NCBI GenBank assembly: GCA_002280475.1
Contig: NCEB01000009.1
Coordinates: 1 to 64,000, forward strand
Origin: Brevundimonas subvibrioides
GTDB taxonomy: Bacteria > Pseudomonadota > Alphaproteobacteria > Caulobacterales > Caulobacteraceae
Direction of reading: 5' to 3'
DNA length: 64,000 nt
The notes under the pieces were generated by a model. That model had not been told where the DNA came from. It did no database searches and saw only the letters and a program-made list of their open reading frames with translations. Shown one piece after another: positions 1 to 10,187 of this stretch (position 1 is its first letter; every line of letters begins with the position of its first letter). Position numbers and translations under genes: made by a program.

Positions 1-25
1 TTCTTATAAACAATCCGGGTGCAGT

Positions 26-2341
26 TCAACAGCTACGACGGTCGCACCGAGCGATCTGAAAATCTCCGTCCGCTCGCCAACCCATCAGGATGAGGAAAGC
101 GACACCTTCCATGTGCATGTCGATGAAGATCTCGCCGAGCTCTCCGTCGTCGTACTCGCCGGTGTGAACATAGACCTTGTGGCCGCCGACGGCCGCCTTC
201 TGGATGTAGCCTTTTCGGCGATCCGGCAGTTTGCGCCGGGTCCGGTCGCGTTCGACGACGCGTTCGACGACGGTCTCGATCGTGCGGGACGGGGCGGGGT
301 CCGGGGTTCGGCGCGCCTCGGACTCCGGCAGGACCAGGACCGGCTGGGAGGGCGGCGCGGTGGGAACGAGGGTGATCGGCCCGGTACCCACGGCTTTGGC
401 GTCGCGGATCAGGTCTTCGACCTCGGCGGCGGTGGAGGTCCAGGGCAGGATCGTTATCGTGGGCAGGGGCGCGTCGCCGAAGCGGGCGAAGGCGAGCCAC
501 AGCTCCGTCTCGACGGCGGCGGGGTCTGACAACAGATCGCCGAGAGCCTCGGGCGCCTGAGGCCAGTCGGACAGGTCAGAGTGGCCGAAGACATGCGCGC
601 GCGCGGCGTCCAGAGCGTCGACGGGGGCCAGGGCGGCGAGCAGGGCGGGGGCGTCGGTCGTTTCGGGGTCGAGGCCCAGAACGTCTCGGATGAAGCCGGC
701 GTCCAGAACCGGCGGAGCGAAGGCGTCGTCCAGCGTCTGGACGATGGCGAGGGCGCGTTCGACGGCCTCCAGCTCCGCGTCCGTGAAGCCGAGGCCGCGC
801 AGCCGGTCGTGGTCGAGGCCGGGCGCCCCGACGAGGGTCCGGCGGCCAAGGACCCAGCGTTCGGCGTCCTCCGGATCGCCGCCCTTGGCCGCGATCACCG
901 CATGGATCGCGCAATGCAGCCGGCGCGTGGTCTCGCCGCCCTCCGTCTGGGCGACCTGCCGGGTCGTCAGGGCCCCCAGACCGAGGCGCAGGGTGGTCTC
1001 CGGACCGGGGGGGGTCACGGCGATCCGACCATGACGCCGCCCCGAGCGACCCGCGGCGGTCCGCGCCGCCTCGAGGGCGTTCCGCGCCCGACCCCCGAGG
1101 CCATCTTCGGCCAAGGATGACAGGCGAGCGTCCGTCTGCGCGTCCAGGCGGGAAGAGACGCCCGGCCAGATCGGGGTGGGATGGAGGGCCACGGCCAGTT
1201 CGCTGGAGGTCTGGGCGGCGGTGGCGGCCATCAGGGCGACGAGGGCCGTCATCTCCTCGGCCGCCTCCAGCCCCCGCCCGGCGGACAGGAAGCCCTCGAG
1301 CACGCCCTCGAGCCACAGATTGATCGGGCGGGCGGTATGGCGGCGCACGGCCGAAGCCCCGTCGGCGGAGAACCCGGAGGCGAGCTCGATCTCGAGCGCG
1401 GTGGTCCAGAGCCTGGACAGTGACTCAAGAGCCGAGACGGCGTCGCCGCCGAGGCCGCAAAGCGCCGGCCAGGACAGGGCGGCGGACGGGGCGTCGGCTG
1501 CCTCCGCCAGGGCCTCGGCCGTGTCGGGGTCGAAGGCGAGCGTCAACGGCCCCGCGAGCGCGGCGCGAATGGCGGCGTCGATCTCGGCCTGGCCTGCGTC
1601 AGGCCTCAGAACCGCCAGGCGGGTCGGTCGTTCCGGCTGGGCGTCGGGCGCGGCGAAGGTCTCGCCGGCCATGGCGCGCAGGATCGCGGCATCGTCAGCG
1701 CCGGCCTGACGCGCGGCCAGGGCGGCGCGGGCGAGGGCCGGATTGGCGGCTGGATCGGTACAATCGGCGGCCGGACCCTGGCAGCGCGCCACGGCGTCGG
1801 CAACGGCGTTCAGCGTGGCGCACAGGCGACCGAGCGAGGACGCGGCGAAGCGTTCGCCCTGAACGGCGCGCGTTTCGACCTCGAACGCCGCGCGGGCCAG
1901 ATCGTCTTGCAGATCGGCGACAGGGCTGTGAGGCACGGCCGGGATCAGGTCGTCGGCGATCGGATGGACGCGGGCCCCCACCAGGCGGACCGGACCGGGA
2001 GCCGCCAGCCCGAGCAGAACGGATGCGGTCAGATCGTCGGCGAAGGCGCGTGCGTCCTTCTCGCCGGCGAACACGCCCATGGCCCGGCCCCAGGCAGCCA
2101 GGCGATGGGACCAGCGGTCCACGGCACCATCCAGAACCGGCGAGGGCATGGGCGGTGCTCCGTCGCCGAGCCGGGGCAGGTCCCTGGGAAGCGCAGCCGC
2201 CCAGTCCAGCCAGGCCTCGATCCGGGCATCCGTCCAGCCGGACGGAACGACGACGGTGACGTGGCCGCCCGGACGCTCGACCACGCGCCGCTCCAGCCGG
2301 AGGTCGCGAGGGAGGTCGGAAAAGCGGGGCGTGAAGCGCAT
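26..2341 (-). CDS. TSCPD-domain protein related to B12-dependent ribonucleotide reductase
   Basis: Protein of 771 residues. Residues ~700-745 match the TSCPD domain found at the C-terminus of adenosylcobalamin-dependent ribonucleotide reductases ([20 protein letters not shown], then [15 protein letters not shown]). The preceding ~690 residues are Ala/Arg-rich; no catalytic reductase core is recognised, so it is better seen as a TSCPD-bearing paralogue than as an enzyme. The domain normally continues past the DMHKEGAAF-type motif with a conserved Ser-Leu-Met-Asn stretch. Here it changes abruptly to an unrelated 20-residue tail and stops, so the gene appears truncated or rearranged close to the window edge. 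Function is unknown; nucleotide or metal binding is only an inference from the domain name. Confidence 0.75.
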   Translation of the reverse strand: MRFTPRFSDLPRDLRLERRVVERPGGHVTVVVPSGWTDARIEAWLDWAAALPRDLPRLGDGAPPMPSPVLDGAVDRWSHRLAAWGRAMGVFAGEKDARAFADDLTASVLLGLAAPGPVRLVGARVHPIADDLIPAVPHSPVADLQDDLARAAFEVETRAVQGERFAASSLGRLCATLNAVADAVARCQGPAADCTDPAANPALARAALAARQAGADDAAILRAMAGETFAAPDAQPERPTRLAVLRPDAGQAEIDAAIRAALAGPLTLAFDPDTAEALAEAADAPSAALSWPALCGLGGDAVSALESLSRLWTTALEIELASGFSADGASAVRRHTARPINLWLEGVLEGFLSAGRGLEAAEEMTALVALMAATAAQTSSELAVALHPTPIWPGVSSRLDAQTDARLSSLAEDGLGGRARNALEAARTAAGRSGRRHGRIAVTPPGPETTLRLGLGALTTRQVAQTEGGETTRRLHCAIHAVIAAKGGDPEDAERWVLGRRTLVGAPGLDHDRLRGLGFTDAELEAVERALAIVQTLDDAFAPPVLDAGFIRDVLGLDPETTDAPALLAALAPVDALDAARAHVFGHSDLSDWPQAPEALGDLLSDPAAVETELWLAFARFGDAPLPTITILPWTSTAAEVEDLIRDAKAVGTGPITLVPTAPPSQPVLVLPESEARRTPDPAPSRTIETVVERVVERDRTRRKLPDRRKGYIQKAAVGGHKVYVHTGEYDDGELGEIFIDMHMEGVAFLILMGWRADGDFQIARCDRRSC

Positions 2342-2546
2342 ACGCTGGGCTCGGGGTGCGGTTTCCTGATTCTATGCCCCGGTGATGGCGGGTCGCAATA
2401 GATATGGGGAGGAAGCGCGGGGTTACCCCCAAGATGTTGATCAAAGAGCCGTCGCGCGCGCGCTGGACGCGAGGCCTCCTGGTTTCTATGATCGCGGACA
2501 GTGGCCCGGCCTCTCCCGCCGGCGGATTTCTCGGACGGAACAGCCA

Positions 2547-2939
2547 GTGCTGGGCAGGATCTTCGGTTGGACCTCGGGCGCGACGCTCGGGACGTTCTTC
2601 ACCATCGCCAAGCGCGGCGAACTGATCGGCTCCGACGAGCACGGGAACCGCTATTACCAGTCGCGCGACAACACCAGCTATGACGGTCGCCGTCGCCGCT
2701 GGGTCATCTACAACGGCTATGCCGATGCGTCGAAGGTGACACCGGACTGGCACGGATGGCTGCACTACACCTTCGACGAGCCGCCAACCGAGGCCCCCCT
2801 GCCGCGCCGCCGGTGGGAGAAGGATCACCGTCCGAACATGACCGGCACGCCCCTGGCCTGGCGTCCGCCGGGCTCGCTCGCGGCCGAGGGCGTGCGGCCC
2901 GCCGCCGTGGGCGACTACGAAGCCTGGAAGCCGGAATGA
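2547..2939 (+). CDS. NADH:ubiquinone oxidoreductase accessory subunit, NDUFA12 family
   Basis: About 130 residues. The NDUFA12/B17.2 family is an accessory subunit of respiratory complex I found in mitochondria and alphaproteobacteria. Typical motifs are GNRYYQSRDN, RRWVIYNGYADASKV, WHGWLHYTFDEPP and MTGTPLAWRPPGSL, ending GDYEAWKPE. The open frame extends upstream to 2382, but family homology begins at a GTG (2547) preceded by a purine-rich GGACGGAA, so that start is preferred. The stop overlaps the ATG of the DUF2155 gene (ATGA). Its linkage to DUF2155, aat and accC, away from the nuo operon, is usual in alphaproteobacteria. Confidence 0.9.
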   Translation: MLGRIFGWTSGATLGTFFTIAKRGELIGSDEHGNRYYQSRDNTSYDGRRRRWVIYNGYADASKVTPDWHGWLHYTFDEPPTEAPLPRRRWEKDHRPNMTGTPLAWRPPGSLAAEGVRPAAVGDYEAWKPE

Positions 2940-3610
2940 GCCGGACCCGTCTGCTGACCGTCGGCGCGGCGGCCGTGGCCCTGACGATCGCGGGCGGCGT
3001 CGTGGCGGGCGGGATGCAGGACGCTCCAGCCCAGGACGCGACGCCCGCCGCCGATCCGATCGCCGAGGCCCTGCGTGAGGACGCGAACGCCGACTCCGCG
3101 CCCGCCGGGGACCCCGCTCCGGCCAATCCTGTGGCGATCATACCCGCCGCGCCCAGCATCGAGACCGCCGCGCTCGAGGAAGAGGTCGCCGGGGAAGACG
3201 AGGAGACGGCGACCGACGAAGAGGACGACGAGGAGGGCGAGACCGATGAGGAGAAGGCCGAGCGCCTGGCTCCCGAGACGCCCACCCCGCGCCAGCGCCG
3301 CCGCGTGGCCATCGTCGAGGCCATCGACAAGATCACCGCCGAGAGCATGCGGTTCGAGGTCGAGGTCGGCGGTCGGCCGGTGCGGTTCAACCAATCGCTG
3401 ATCTTCACCGCCCGCGCCTGCGAAGTCGCCGCCGAGAACGAACTGGTCGCGGACTCGATCGCCTATCTGGAGGTGACGCTGCAGCCGCGCGGGACGGTCC
3501 GGGCCGAGCCGCGCCAAATTTTCCGAGGCTGGATGTACGCCTCGACGCCGGCGCTGAGCGGGTTGCAGCACCCGATCTATGACGCCTGGGTCGTGGGCTG
3601 CAAGGAATAG
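2936..3610 (+). CDS. DUF2155 domain secreted protein
   Basis: 224 residues. The N-terminus [20 protein letters not shown] looks like a signal peptide or anchor. A Pro/Ala/Glu-rich linker with a long acidic run (residues ~75-110) follows. The C-terminal ~110 residues are DUF2155 ([60 protein letters not shown]). The start overlaps the NDUFA12 stop by four bases. The family is conserved next to this complex I subunit in alphaproteobacteria and is thought to be periplasmic, but its function is not established. Its last 34 bases overlap the end of the convergent aat gene. Confidence 0.85.
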   Translation: MSRTRLLTVGAAAVALTIAGGVVAGGMQDAPAQDATPAADPIAEALREDANADSAPAGDPAPANPVAIIPAAPSIETAALEEEVAGEDEETATDEEDDEEGETDEEKAERLAPETPTPRQRRRVAIVEAIDKITAESMRFEVEVGGRPVRFNQSLIFTARACEVAAENELVADSIAYLEVTLQPRGTVRAEPRQIFRGWMYASTPALSGLQHPIYDAWVVGCKE

Positions 3611-4242
3611 GCGACGGCCTCGGTGCCCGTCAGCGGGCGTGACAGGGCGGTCGGACCGGGGCGGGCCTTCAGAGCGGCCTCCAGCATGCGCAGATAGACG
3701 ACCTGCGGCGTCTCGATCAGGCCGAACTGATCGAGGTGCGGCGTGCGGAACTGGGCGTCCAGCAGGCGCCAGCCGCCGAGCTTCAGTCTCGCGACCAGAT
3801 GGACCAGGGCAACCTTGGACGCGTCCGTGGCGCGGCTGAACATGCTCTCGCCGAAGAAGGCTGCGCCGAGGGTGACTCCATACAGGCCGCCGACGAGGGC
3901 CTCGTCTCGCCAGCACTCGATCGAATGGGCGCGGCCGAGCGCGTGGAGTTCCAGATAGAGCCGCCGGATGGGTCCGTTGATCCAGGTGTCCTCGCGGCCT
4001 GGGGCCGGTGAGGCGCAGGCGTCGATGACAGCCCCGAAGGCGGTGTCGACGCGGATGGCGAACGGCTCGCCACGGACGGTGCGGCGCAGGCGGGTGGGGA
4101 TCCGGAAGGCGTCCAGCGGGATGATCCCGCGCATCTCGGGCTCGACCAGGAAGACGCGGGGGTCGTCGCGCGCCTCGCCCATGGGGAAGATGCCGCGGGC
4201 GTAGCAGCCGAGGAGGTCGTGGGCGGTGAAGGTAGGCGTCAT
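3577..4242 (-). CDS. aat: Leucyl/phenylalanyl-tRNA--protein transferase
   Basis: 221 residues, normal for the family. Aat adds Leu or Phe from charged tRNA to proteins with N-terminal Lys or Arg, marking them for ClpAP in the N-degron pathway. Family motifs are [81 protein letters not shown] and [11 protein letters not shown]. The start codon directly abuts a palindromic repeat, whose terminal GGGAGAAGG serves as the Shine-Dalgarno sequence. It converges on, and slightly overlaps, the DUF2155 gene. Confidence 0.95.
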   Translation of the reverse strand: MTPTFTAHDLLGCYARGIFPMGEARDDPRVFLVEPEMRGIIPLDAFRIPTRLRRTVRGEPFAIRVDTAFGAVIDACASPAPGREDTWINGPIRRLYLELHALGRAHSIECWRDEALVGGLYGVTLGAAFFGESMFSRATDASKVALVHLVARLKLGGWRLLDAQFRTPHLDQFGLIETPQVVYLRMLEAALKARPGPTALSRPLTGTEAVAYSLQPTTQAS

Positions 4243-4397
4243 CCTTCTCCCCCTGAGGGAGAAGGTGGCAGCCGGAGGCTGACGGATGAGGGGTGGAACT
4301 CGGTCTGCGAGATGGGGGCTATCCGAACAGGCGCGTACGCGTCGACATACCCCTCATCCGGCCCTCCGGGCCACCTTCTCCCGCAAGGGGAGAAGGG
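4243..4397. repeat. Palindromic repeat pair, family A
   Basis: Two related arms in inverted orientation (about 4243-4295 and 4350-4397) flank ~54 bases. Each arm contains a hairpin of CCTTCTCCC / GGGAGAAGG type followed by a GGTGGC...CCGGATGAGGGG block. A related copy lies at 20581-20760. The element fills the gap between aat and accC; its left end provides the aat ribosome-binding site. Confidence 0.85.
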
Positions 4398-4398
4398 A

Positions 4399-5745
4399 TC
4401 AGCCCGCCCGCTTCTTGGCCCACTGTTCCAGCCAGTGGATGTCGTAGTCGCCGGTCAGGATGTCGGGCTCGGCCAGCAGGCGCTGGAACAGGGGGATGGT
4501 CGTGTCGATGCCGCCGATGACCATCTCGTTCAGGCTGCGCTTCAGCCGGGCGATGCATTCCGGCCGGTCGCGACCGTGGACGATCAGCTTGCCGATCAGG
4601 CTGTCGTAGTAGGGCGGGATCGAATAGCCGGCGTAGATGGCGCTGTCCAAACGCACGCCAAGCCCGCCGGGCGCGTGGAAGTCGGTGACGGTACCCGGCG
4701 AGGGTGCGAAGGTCTCGGAGTTCTCGGCATTGATCCGGACCTCGATGGCGTGGCCTTCGAAGTGGATGTCTTCCTGGGTGAAGGACAGGGGCAGGCCCGC
4801 GGCGATGCGGATCTGTTCGCGCACCAGGTCGACGCCGGTGATGGCCTCGGTGACCGGGTGTTCGACCTGCAGGCGGGTGTTCATCTCGATGAAGAAGAAC
4901 TGGCCGTCCTCCCACAGGAACTCGATGGTGCCGACGCCGAGGTAGCCGATCTTGCCGATGGCCTTGTTCACGACCTCGCCGATCTGGACGCGTTCGGCGG
5001 CAGACAGGGCGGGCGAGGGGGCCTCTTCCAGCACCTTCTGGTGGCGGCGCTGAAGGGAGCAGTCGCGCTCGCCCAGGTGGACGACGTTGCCGTGGCTGTC
5101 GGCCACGACCTGGATCTCGATGTGACGAGGCTTCTGGAGGTAGCGTTCCATATAGACTGCGCCGTTACCGAAGGCGGCTTTCGCTTCGGTCTGGGCGGTC
5201 TGGACGGCCTCGACCAGGTCGTCGGCGGTCAGGGCCACCTTCATGCCGCGCCCGCCGCCGCCGGCCGCCGCCTTGACGATCAGGGGAAAGCCGATGTCCT
5301 TCGAGGCCGCGATGGCCTCCTCGACGGTCTCGACCTCACCCGCCGAGCCGGGGACGCAGGGGATGCCGGCTTCCAGCACCGTCTGTTTGGCGGTGATCTT
5401 GTCGCCCATGACGCGGATGTGCTCCGGCGTCGGGCCAATGAAGGTCATGCCATGGGCATTCACGATCTCGGCGAAGCGGGCGTTCTCGGACAGGAAACCG
5501 TAGCCCGGGTGGATGGCCTGGGCCCCGGTGATCTCGGCCGCCGCGATGATCGAGGGGATGTTCAGATAGGATTTGGCGGCCGGGGCCGGGCCGATGCAGA
5601 CGCTCTCGTCGGCCAGCCGCACCCACATGGCACCGCGATCGGCCTCGGAATGCACGGCGACGGTGGAGATACCCATCTCCTTGCACGCGCGGTGGATGCG
5701 CAGCGCGATCTCGCCGCGGTTGGCGATCAGGACCTTGGTGAACAT
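4399..5745 (-). CDS. accC: Acetyl-CoA carboxylase, biotin carboxylase subunit
   Basis: 448 residues. It carboxylates the biotin carried by AccB with bicarbonate and ATP, the first half-reaction of malonyl-CoA synthesis. The start is [19 protein letters not shown] (5745), typical of AccC; the frame runs a little further upstream without homology. Visible motifs are [15 protein letters not shown], the glycine-rich ATP loop [33 protein letters not shown], and the catalytic [16 protein letters not shown]. It lies seven bases downstream of accB in the apparent aroQ-accB-accC operon. Confidence 0.97.
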   Translation of the reverse strand: MFTKVLIANRGEIALRIHRACKEMGISTVAVHSEADRGAMWVRLADESVCIGPAPAAKSYLNIPSIIAAAEITGAQAIHPGYGFLSENARFAEIVNAHGMTFIGPTPEHIRVMGDKITAKQTVLEAGIPCVPGSAGEVETVEEAIAASKDIGFPLIVKAAAGGGGRGMKVALTADDLVEAVQTAQTEAKAAFGNGAVYMERYLQKPRHIEIQVVADSHGNVVHLGERDCSLQRRHQKVLEEAPSPALSAAERVQIGEVVNKAIGKIGYLGVGTIEFLWEDGQFFFIEMNTRLQVEHPVTEAITGVDLVREQIRIAAGLPLSFTQEDIHFEGHAIEVRINAENSETFAPSPGTVTDFHAPGGLGVRLDSAIYAGYSIPPYYDSLIGKLIVHGRDRPECIARLKRSLNEMVIGGIDTTIPLFQRLLAEPDILTGDYDIHWLEQWAKKRAG

Positions 5746-5752
5746 GGCGGCC

Positions 5753-6268
5753 TCAGGCCTCGACGAGGACGACGAGGGCCTCACCGAACTCCACCGGCTG
5801 GGCGTCGCCGACCAGGATCTCCTGAACCACGCCGTCGCGCGGGGCCTGGATCGGGTTCATGGTCTTCATGGCCTCGATGATCAGCAGGGTCTGGCCCTTC
5901 TTGACCTTGTCGCCGGCCGCGACGAACGGATCGGCCTCGGGCGAGGGCTGCAGATAGACGGTGCCGACCATGGGCGACTTCACCTGTTCGCCCGACTTGG
6001 CGACGATCGTGGCGGGGTCCGACGGCATTGAGGCGGGCGCTGCCGGTGCGGGCGCGGCGGCCGGAGCCGGGGCGTGAGCGGCCGGCGGGGCGGCGTAGTG
6101 CATGACCGGGGCGGCCGTGACCTCGCGCGCGACGCGGATGCGCAGATCGCCGCGCTCGACCTCGATCTCGGTCAGGCTGGTGTCGTTGAGGATGTCGGCC
6201 AGCTGCCGCACCAGGGCCGCGTCGATGACCTCGGTCGGTTCGTTCTTCAGCGTCTTGTCGGTCGCCAT
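5753..6268 (-). CDS. accB: Biotin carboxyl carrier protein of acetyl-CoA carboxylase
   Basis: About 171 residues from the ATG at 6268. The N-terminal region ([20 protein letters not shown]) is followed by an Ala/Pro-rich flexible linker and a C-terminal biotinyl domain, with the biotinylated lysine in [18 protein letters not shown] at 6298 overlapping the aroQ stop is an alternative start. The ATG is preferred because it gives the usual family length and has AAGGCGA upstream. It is co-transcribed with aroQ and accC. Confidence 0.95.
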   Translation of the reverse strand: MATDKTLKNEPTEVIDAALVRQLADILNDTSLTEIEVERGDLRIRVAREVTAAPVMHYAAPPAAHAPAPAAAPAPAAPASMPSDPATIVAKSGEQVKSPMVGTVYLQPSPEADPFVAAGDKVKKGQTLLIIEAMKTMNPIQAPRDGVVQEILVGDAQPVEFGEALVVLVEA

Positions 6269-6294
6269 GGAAAGCGTCGCCTTGTGATCGGGGT

Positions 6295-6756
6295 TCAACG
6301 GGCCGGCCGGGCGCTGCGTTCCCGCGCCAGCCGGAGAGCGGCCTGGACCGCCAGTTCATAGGAGTGGGCGCCGAAGCCCGAGACGATGCCGGTCGCCGCC
6401 AGGGAGACATAGCTGTGGGCCCGGAAATCCTCGCGCGCGGCGGGGTTGGACAGATGGCATTCGACGACCGGGATGGTCAGGGCCTTCAGCGCGTCCAAGA
6501 GGGCGATGGAGGTGTGACCGTAGCCGGCGGGGTTGAGGACGAGGGCGGACGCCTCGGTCCGCGCCTCCTGCACCCAGTCGATCAACTCGCCCTCGCGATT
6601 CGACTGACGGAAGACAACGGTTGCGCCTTCGGCCGCCCGCTCGCAGATCGCCTGGACGTCGGCCAGGGTCTCGCGCCCGTAGATGTGCGGCTCTCGCACC
6701 CCCAGGAGGTTGAGGTTGGGCCCGTTCAGGACGTAGAGGACGGGGGTTTCGGGCAT
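6295..6756 (-). CDS. aroQ: Type II 3-dehydroquinate dehydratase
   Basis: 153 residues. It dehydrates 3-dehydroquinate to 3-dehydroshikimate in the shikimate pathway. Motifs are [54 protein letters not shown] and [19 protein letters not shown]; the tyrosine of the first block (HIYG) and the histidine in VECHLSN are the family's catalytic or binding positions. The start at 6756 has CGGAG upstream. Placement ahead of accB-accC is common in alphaproteobacteria. Confidence 0.96.
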   Translation of the reverse strand: MPETPVLYVLNGPNLNLLGVREPHIYGRETLADVQAICERAAEGATVVFRQSNREGELIDWVQEARTEASALVLNPAGYGHTSIALLDALKALTIPVVECHLSNPAAREDFRAHSYVSLAATGIVSGFGAHSYELAVQAALRLARERSARPAR

Positions 6757-6863
6757 TCGCTCCGGACGGCAGTGGCGGCGCTGTGAAGCGCGGCCTTTTA
6801 GCGGAACCGGGCGCGGCGTCAAAGCGGACGACCGCGCCGGTATGGACGGATTGACGTAGCGGC

Positions 6864-7061
6864 ATGCGCATCCAAGTCAACGGAGATACGCGAGAGGTCG
6901 CCGCCCGGACGGTGTCGGCCCTGGTGGAAGAGCTGGGTTTCGACGTGCGCAAGGTCGCCGTGGAGCGCAACCTGGCCATTGTGCCGCGCTCGCTGCACGC
7001 CACGACCGCGCTGGAGGACGGGGACCGGATCGAGCTGGTCCAGTTCGTCGGCGGAGGGTGA
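6864..7061 (+). CDS. thiS: Sulfur carrier protein ThiS
   Basis: 65 residues, ubiquitin-fold sulfur carrier for thiamine thiazole synthesis. It begins [12 protein letters not shown], contains [15 protein letters not shown] and [13 protein letters not shown], and ends in the Gly-Gly tail that is adenylated and thiocarboxylated. It is divergent from aroQ. thiG follows in the same direction but ~390 bases away, separated by a palindromic repeat. No TPP riboswitch was recognised upstream. Confidence 0.93.
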   Translation: MRIQVNGDTREVAARTVSALVEELGFDVRKVAVERNLAIVPRSLHATTALEDGDRIELVQFVGGG

Positions 7062-7454
7062 GGGCCGGTTGGACTCGGGCGGTACCGGGTGCAACGAGTG
7101 CAAATGCTGCCGTTCAGCTTTATGTAAGCTATGCAAGATACTGATTGGTATGAATTGTTAGTGACTGACGCGTTCGGTCCTTGAGCTCCACCGAAGCCTT
7201 TCCATGCACTCCGTCATCCTCGGACTTGATCCGAGGATCGGATGTTCAGCAGCGAATTGCTGGCGATTGGCGCATCGACATGGCGGCACTTCCGACGCGT
7301 CTCGCCGCGGTTGGTCCGATCCTCGGATCAAGTCCGAGGATGACGGCAGGGGGGTGAGCAAGGCGAAGATGATCCCGGTCCAGGCGGGCGTCGCTTGCAC
7401 CGGCAATGGGCGCGAACGGTTTCGTCCGGCTGTCCAAGCGCCTAAGTAGGGCCC
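7062..7454. other. thiS-thiG gap with AT-rich patch and repeat
   Basis: 393 bases without a credible gene. Positions ~7095-7165 are clearly more AT-rich than the surroundings and include a small AGCTT...AAGCT dyad. The rest is dominated by the family C palindromic repeat (7212-7345). The 81-codon frame across the repeat is a by-product of the repeat sequence. No riboswitch or tRNA was seen. Confidence 0.6.
7212..7345. repeat. Palindromic repeat pair, family C, copy 1
   Basis: Two 31-base arms (7212-7242 and 7315-7345) are perfect inverted copies of each other. Each arm contains its own small hairpin, TCCTCGG-ACTTGAT-CCGAGGA. The 72-base interior is not shared with copies 2 and 3 (36172-36308 and 37750-37858). 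The layout resembles a REPIN or a MITE-like element; no transposase lies nearby. Confidence 0.9.
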
Positions 7455-8261
7455 ATGAACGCGCCCTTCGCTCCGCCCGCCGTCGAGACCGCCGCTGACA
7501 CCTGGACCGTCGCCGGGCGGACCTTCACCTCGCGCCTGATCGTCGGGACCGGCAAGTACAAGGATTACGCCCAGAACGCCGCCGCCGCAGAGGCCGCGGG
7601 GGCCGAGATCGTGACCGTGGCCGTGCGGCGGGTGAACCTGACCGATCCCAGCCAGCCCATGCTGGTCGATCATGTGAAGCCCGACCGATTTACCTTCCTG
7701 CCCAACACCGCCGGGTGCTTCACCGGCGAGGACGCGGTGCGGACGCTGCGGCTGGCGCGCGAGGCGGGGGGGTGGGACCTGGTCAAGCTGGAGGTGCTGT
7801 CGAACACGGCGCACCTGTATCCCGACATGGTCGAAACGCTGCGGGCGCTCGATCTGCTCATCAAGGACGGCTTCCAGGTCATGGTCTACTGCACCGACGA
7901 CGTCGTCATGTGCCGCAGGCTGGAGGAGGCAGGAGCGGCGGCGATCATGCCGGCGGCGGCGCCGATCGGCTCGGGCCTGGGGCTGCAGAACCGGGTCAAT
8001 ATCCGACTGATCGTCGAACAGGCCAAGGTGCCGGTGCTGGTGGACGCGGGCGTCGGCACGCCGTCGGACGCCACCTTGGCGATGGAGCTGGGCTGCGACG
8101 CCGTGCTGATGAACACGGCCATCGCCGAGGCGAAGGATCCGATCCTGATGGCCTCGGCCATGAAACATGCGGTGATCGCCGGGCGTCAGGGCTATCTGGC
8201 CGGGCGGATGGCCAGGCGCATGTATGCCGATCCGTCGTCGCCGCTGGCGGGCCTGATCTGA
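7455..8261 (+). CDS. thiG: Thiazole synthase
   Basis: 268 residues. It makes the thiamine thiazole phosphate from DXP, dehydroglycine and ThiS-thiocarboxylate. Motifs are [11 protein letters not shown] near the start, the Schiff-base lysine in [36 protein letters not shown] (phosphate loop), [14 protein letters not shown] and [15 protein letters not shown]. The N-terminal ~15 residues are a short extension. thiC, thiE and thiH/thiO are not in the window. Confidence 0.96.
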   Translation: MNAPFAPPAVETAADTWTVAGRTFTSRLIVGTGKYKDYAQNAAAAEAAGAEIVTVAVRRVNLTDPSQPMLVDHVKPDRFTFLPNTAGCFTGEDAVRTLRLAREAGGWDLVKLEVLSNTAHLYPDMVETLRALDLLIKDGFQVMVYCTDDVVMCRRLEEAGAAAIMPAAAPIGSGLGLQNRVNIRLIVEQAKVPVLVDAGVGTPSDATLAMELGCDAVLMNTAIAEAKDPILMASAMKHAVIAGRQGYLAGRMARRMYADPSSPLAGLI

Positions 8262-8317
8262 GGCTCTTGGCGGCCTGAGCGGTCTGCCGCATGGTGTCGC
8301 CGGGCGGGAGACGACCG

Positions 8318-10024
8318 ATGCGATCACGATTTCTGGCGTTCACGGCGGCGGCGATCTGTCTGAGCGCGCCGGCGGCGGTGGCGGACGCGTCGCAGGCGGC
8401 CGCCGATGCGGCGGCCAGCGCGGCCCTGATCCAGAACCCGCGGGGTTGCGGCACCGTCGGATCGGTGCTGGACGCGGCCTCGGCCACTGACATGGTGATG
8501 GTCGACGGCTTCGGTGAGGCCTCTTGGGCCGTCGATACGACCAACCCGGAGGCCCAGGCCTGGTTCGACCACGGCGTGCGGCTGCGCTGGGCGTTCGAGC
8601 ACAAGGAATCGGTGCGGGCTTTCCGCCGGGCGCAGGCGCTGGACCCGAACTGTGGTCTGTGCGCCTGGGGCGAGGCCTGGGCGCTGGGGCCGAACCTGAA
8701 CGGCGGCGGCAACGACGACGCCTCGATGAACGAGGGGCGGCGGCTGGCGCAGATGGCGCGGAGGAAGGCGCGGGACGCCACCCCGGTGCAGCGGCGCATG
8801 ATCGACGCGATGATCCAGCGATACTCCGGATTCAAATCCAGCCGCGCCGTCCGTTTCGCCCGATCCATGGACCGGATCGCGGCGGATCACGCCGATGATC
8901 CGATGATCGTCGCCGTCACGGCGGACGCCTGGATGCTGAAAGCCGACGAGTGGTGGGACGAGGACGGTCAGGCCAAGGACCCCGGCATCACCCGCGCCAT
9001 GAACCTGCTGGAGGCGTCGCTGGAACGCACGCCGAACGATCCGGGCACCATCCACCTGTATATCCATCTGACCGAGTGGTCGGACGATCCTCACAAGGCC
9101 ATCCCCTATGGCGAGCGGCTGGCGGCCCTGACGCCGGGGGCCAGCCACCTGGTGCACATGCCGTCGCACACCTTCTATCGGGTGGGGCGCTATCGCGACG
9201 CGATGACGTCCAACGTCAACGCGGTGGCGCTGGATCAGCGGTACGATGAACTGGCCCGGCCTCCGGGCGGGGTGCCGGGGATGGCCCTGCATGCCCACAA
9301 CGTCCATTTCGGCATGGGCGGGGCCTTGATGGCGGGCGGAGCCGAGGCGGGGCTGCTGCTGGGGCAGCGGTTCCTGGCGACCTATCCGGACATTCCGGCC
9401 GACAACGCCTGGCGTCAGATGATGGCCCACAACGCCTATGCCATCCACGGTCGGTTCGGGCCGGCGGAGCAGGTGGCGGCGCTGGTCGAGCCGCCCGAGG
9501 ACCGGCCGATGCTGCGGGCCAGTTGGCGCTATGCCCGGGGCGAGGCTGCGGCGCGTGCGGGCGACGCCCGGGCCGCGCGCGCCGAAGCCGAGGCGATCCG
9601 GGCGATCCGCGACGGCGGGACCATCGGCGGTGGGCGGGGCAATGACGGCAACGACTTCGTCGAGGTGTTCCAGCGCGTGCTGGAAGGTCGGGCGGCCATG
9701 ATCGAGGGGAATCCGGCGGCGGCGATGGTGGCTTTCGGCCGGGCGGCCGAGATCCAGGGCTCGGGGCCCGAGGGGGGCGATCCCCCGGTGATCTGGTATC
9801 CGACGCGCCGCAGCCTGGCGGCGGCCATGCTGGCGAGCGGCGACGCGGCGGGGGCCAGGGCCAAGATCGAGGAACTGCTGATCGACTGGCCGATGGATCC
9901 CTACAGCCTGTGGGTGCTCGCCGAGGCAGAGACGGCGCTGGGCAATGCCGAGGCCGCCGAGGCGGCGCGGGCTAGGGCGCGAGTGGAATGGATCGGCGGG
10001 GCGATGACGCTGGGGCTGGCTTAG
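8318..10024 (+). CDS. Secreted TPR-repeat protein of unknown function
   Basis: 568 residues. A signal peptide is clear (MRSRFLAFTAAAICLSAPAA, processing near AVA-DAS). The mature part is a run of tetratricopeptide-type helices, for example AWFDHGVRLRWAFEHKESVR with AFRRAQALDPNCGLCAWGEA and later EAEAIRAIRDGG. Two short Cys pairs (GCGT, CGLC) are present. The family is widespread in proteobacteria as a TPR protein with no assigned role. The start at 8318 has GGGAG eight bases upstream; a frame-open ATG at 8291 is not preferred. Confidence 0.8.
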   Translation: MRSRFLAFTAAAICLSAPAAVADASQAAADAAASAALIQNPRGCGTVGSVLDAASATDMVMVDGFGEASWAVDTTNPEAQAWFDHGVRLRWAFEHKESVRAFRRAQALDPNCGLCAWGEAWALGPNLNGGGNDDASMNEGRRLAQMARRKARDATPVQRRMIDAMIQRYSGFKSSRAVRFARSMDRIAADHADDPMIVAVTADAWMLKADEWWDEDGQAKDPGITRAMNLLEASLERTPNDPGTIHLYIHLTEWSDDPHKAIPYGERLAALTPGASHLVHMPSHTFYRVGRYRDAMTSNVNAVALDQRYDELARPPGGVPGMALHAHNVHFGMGGALMAGGAEAGLLLGQRFLATYPDIPADNAWRQMMAHNAYAIHGRFGPAEQVAALVEPPEDRPMLRASWRYARGEAAARAGDARAARAEAEAIRAIRDGGTIGGGRGNDGNDFVEVFQRVLEGRAAMIEGNPAAAMVAFGRAAEIQGSGPEGGDPPVIWYPTRRSLAAAMLASGDAAGARAKIEELLIDWPMDPYSLWVLAEAETALGNAEAAEAARARARVEWIGGAMTLGLA

Positions 10025-10032
10025 GCGAAATC

Positions 10033-10184
10033 TTCTCCCTCCCCCTTGGGGGAGAGCAGGTCGCGAAGCGACCGGGTGGGGAGGGCCAGGCGATCCATGG
10101 CGATGTCGGAGTCTGGCTCACCCGGCCGCCCCCACCCGGTCTCCGCTGCGCTTCGACCACCCTCCCCTCGGGGGAGGGAGAAGG
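10033..10184. repeat. Palindromic repeat pair, family B, copy 1
   Basis: Left arm ~10033-10084 and right arm ~10127-10184 are inverted relatives, with a CCCTCCCC...GGGGAGGG hairpin plus a GGTCGCGAAGCGACC hairpin. The second copy is at 33399-33526. It sits between convergent genes and its right end reaches the stop of the DsbA-like gene. Confidence 0.8.
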
Positions 10185-10187
10185 ACG

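Noticed and set aside
4219-5880. 553-codon plus-strand frame opposite accC
   Set aside because: Shadow of accC. Its start lies in a palindromic repeat and its sequence has no family.
6790-6863. Possible TPP riboswitch ahead of thiS
   Set aside because: The gap is short and I see neither the CUGAGA-type core nor paired arms expected of a thi-box.
7204-7449. 81-codon frame starting MHSVILGLDPRIG
   Set aside because: This is the translation of the family C repeat; the same VILGLDPRI string appears wherever the repeat is read in that frame, so it is not a gene.
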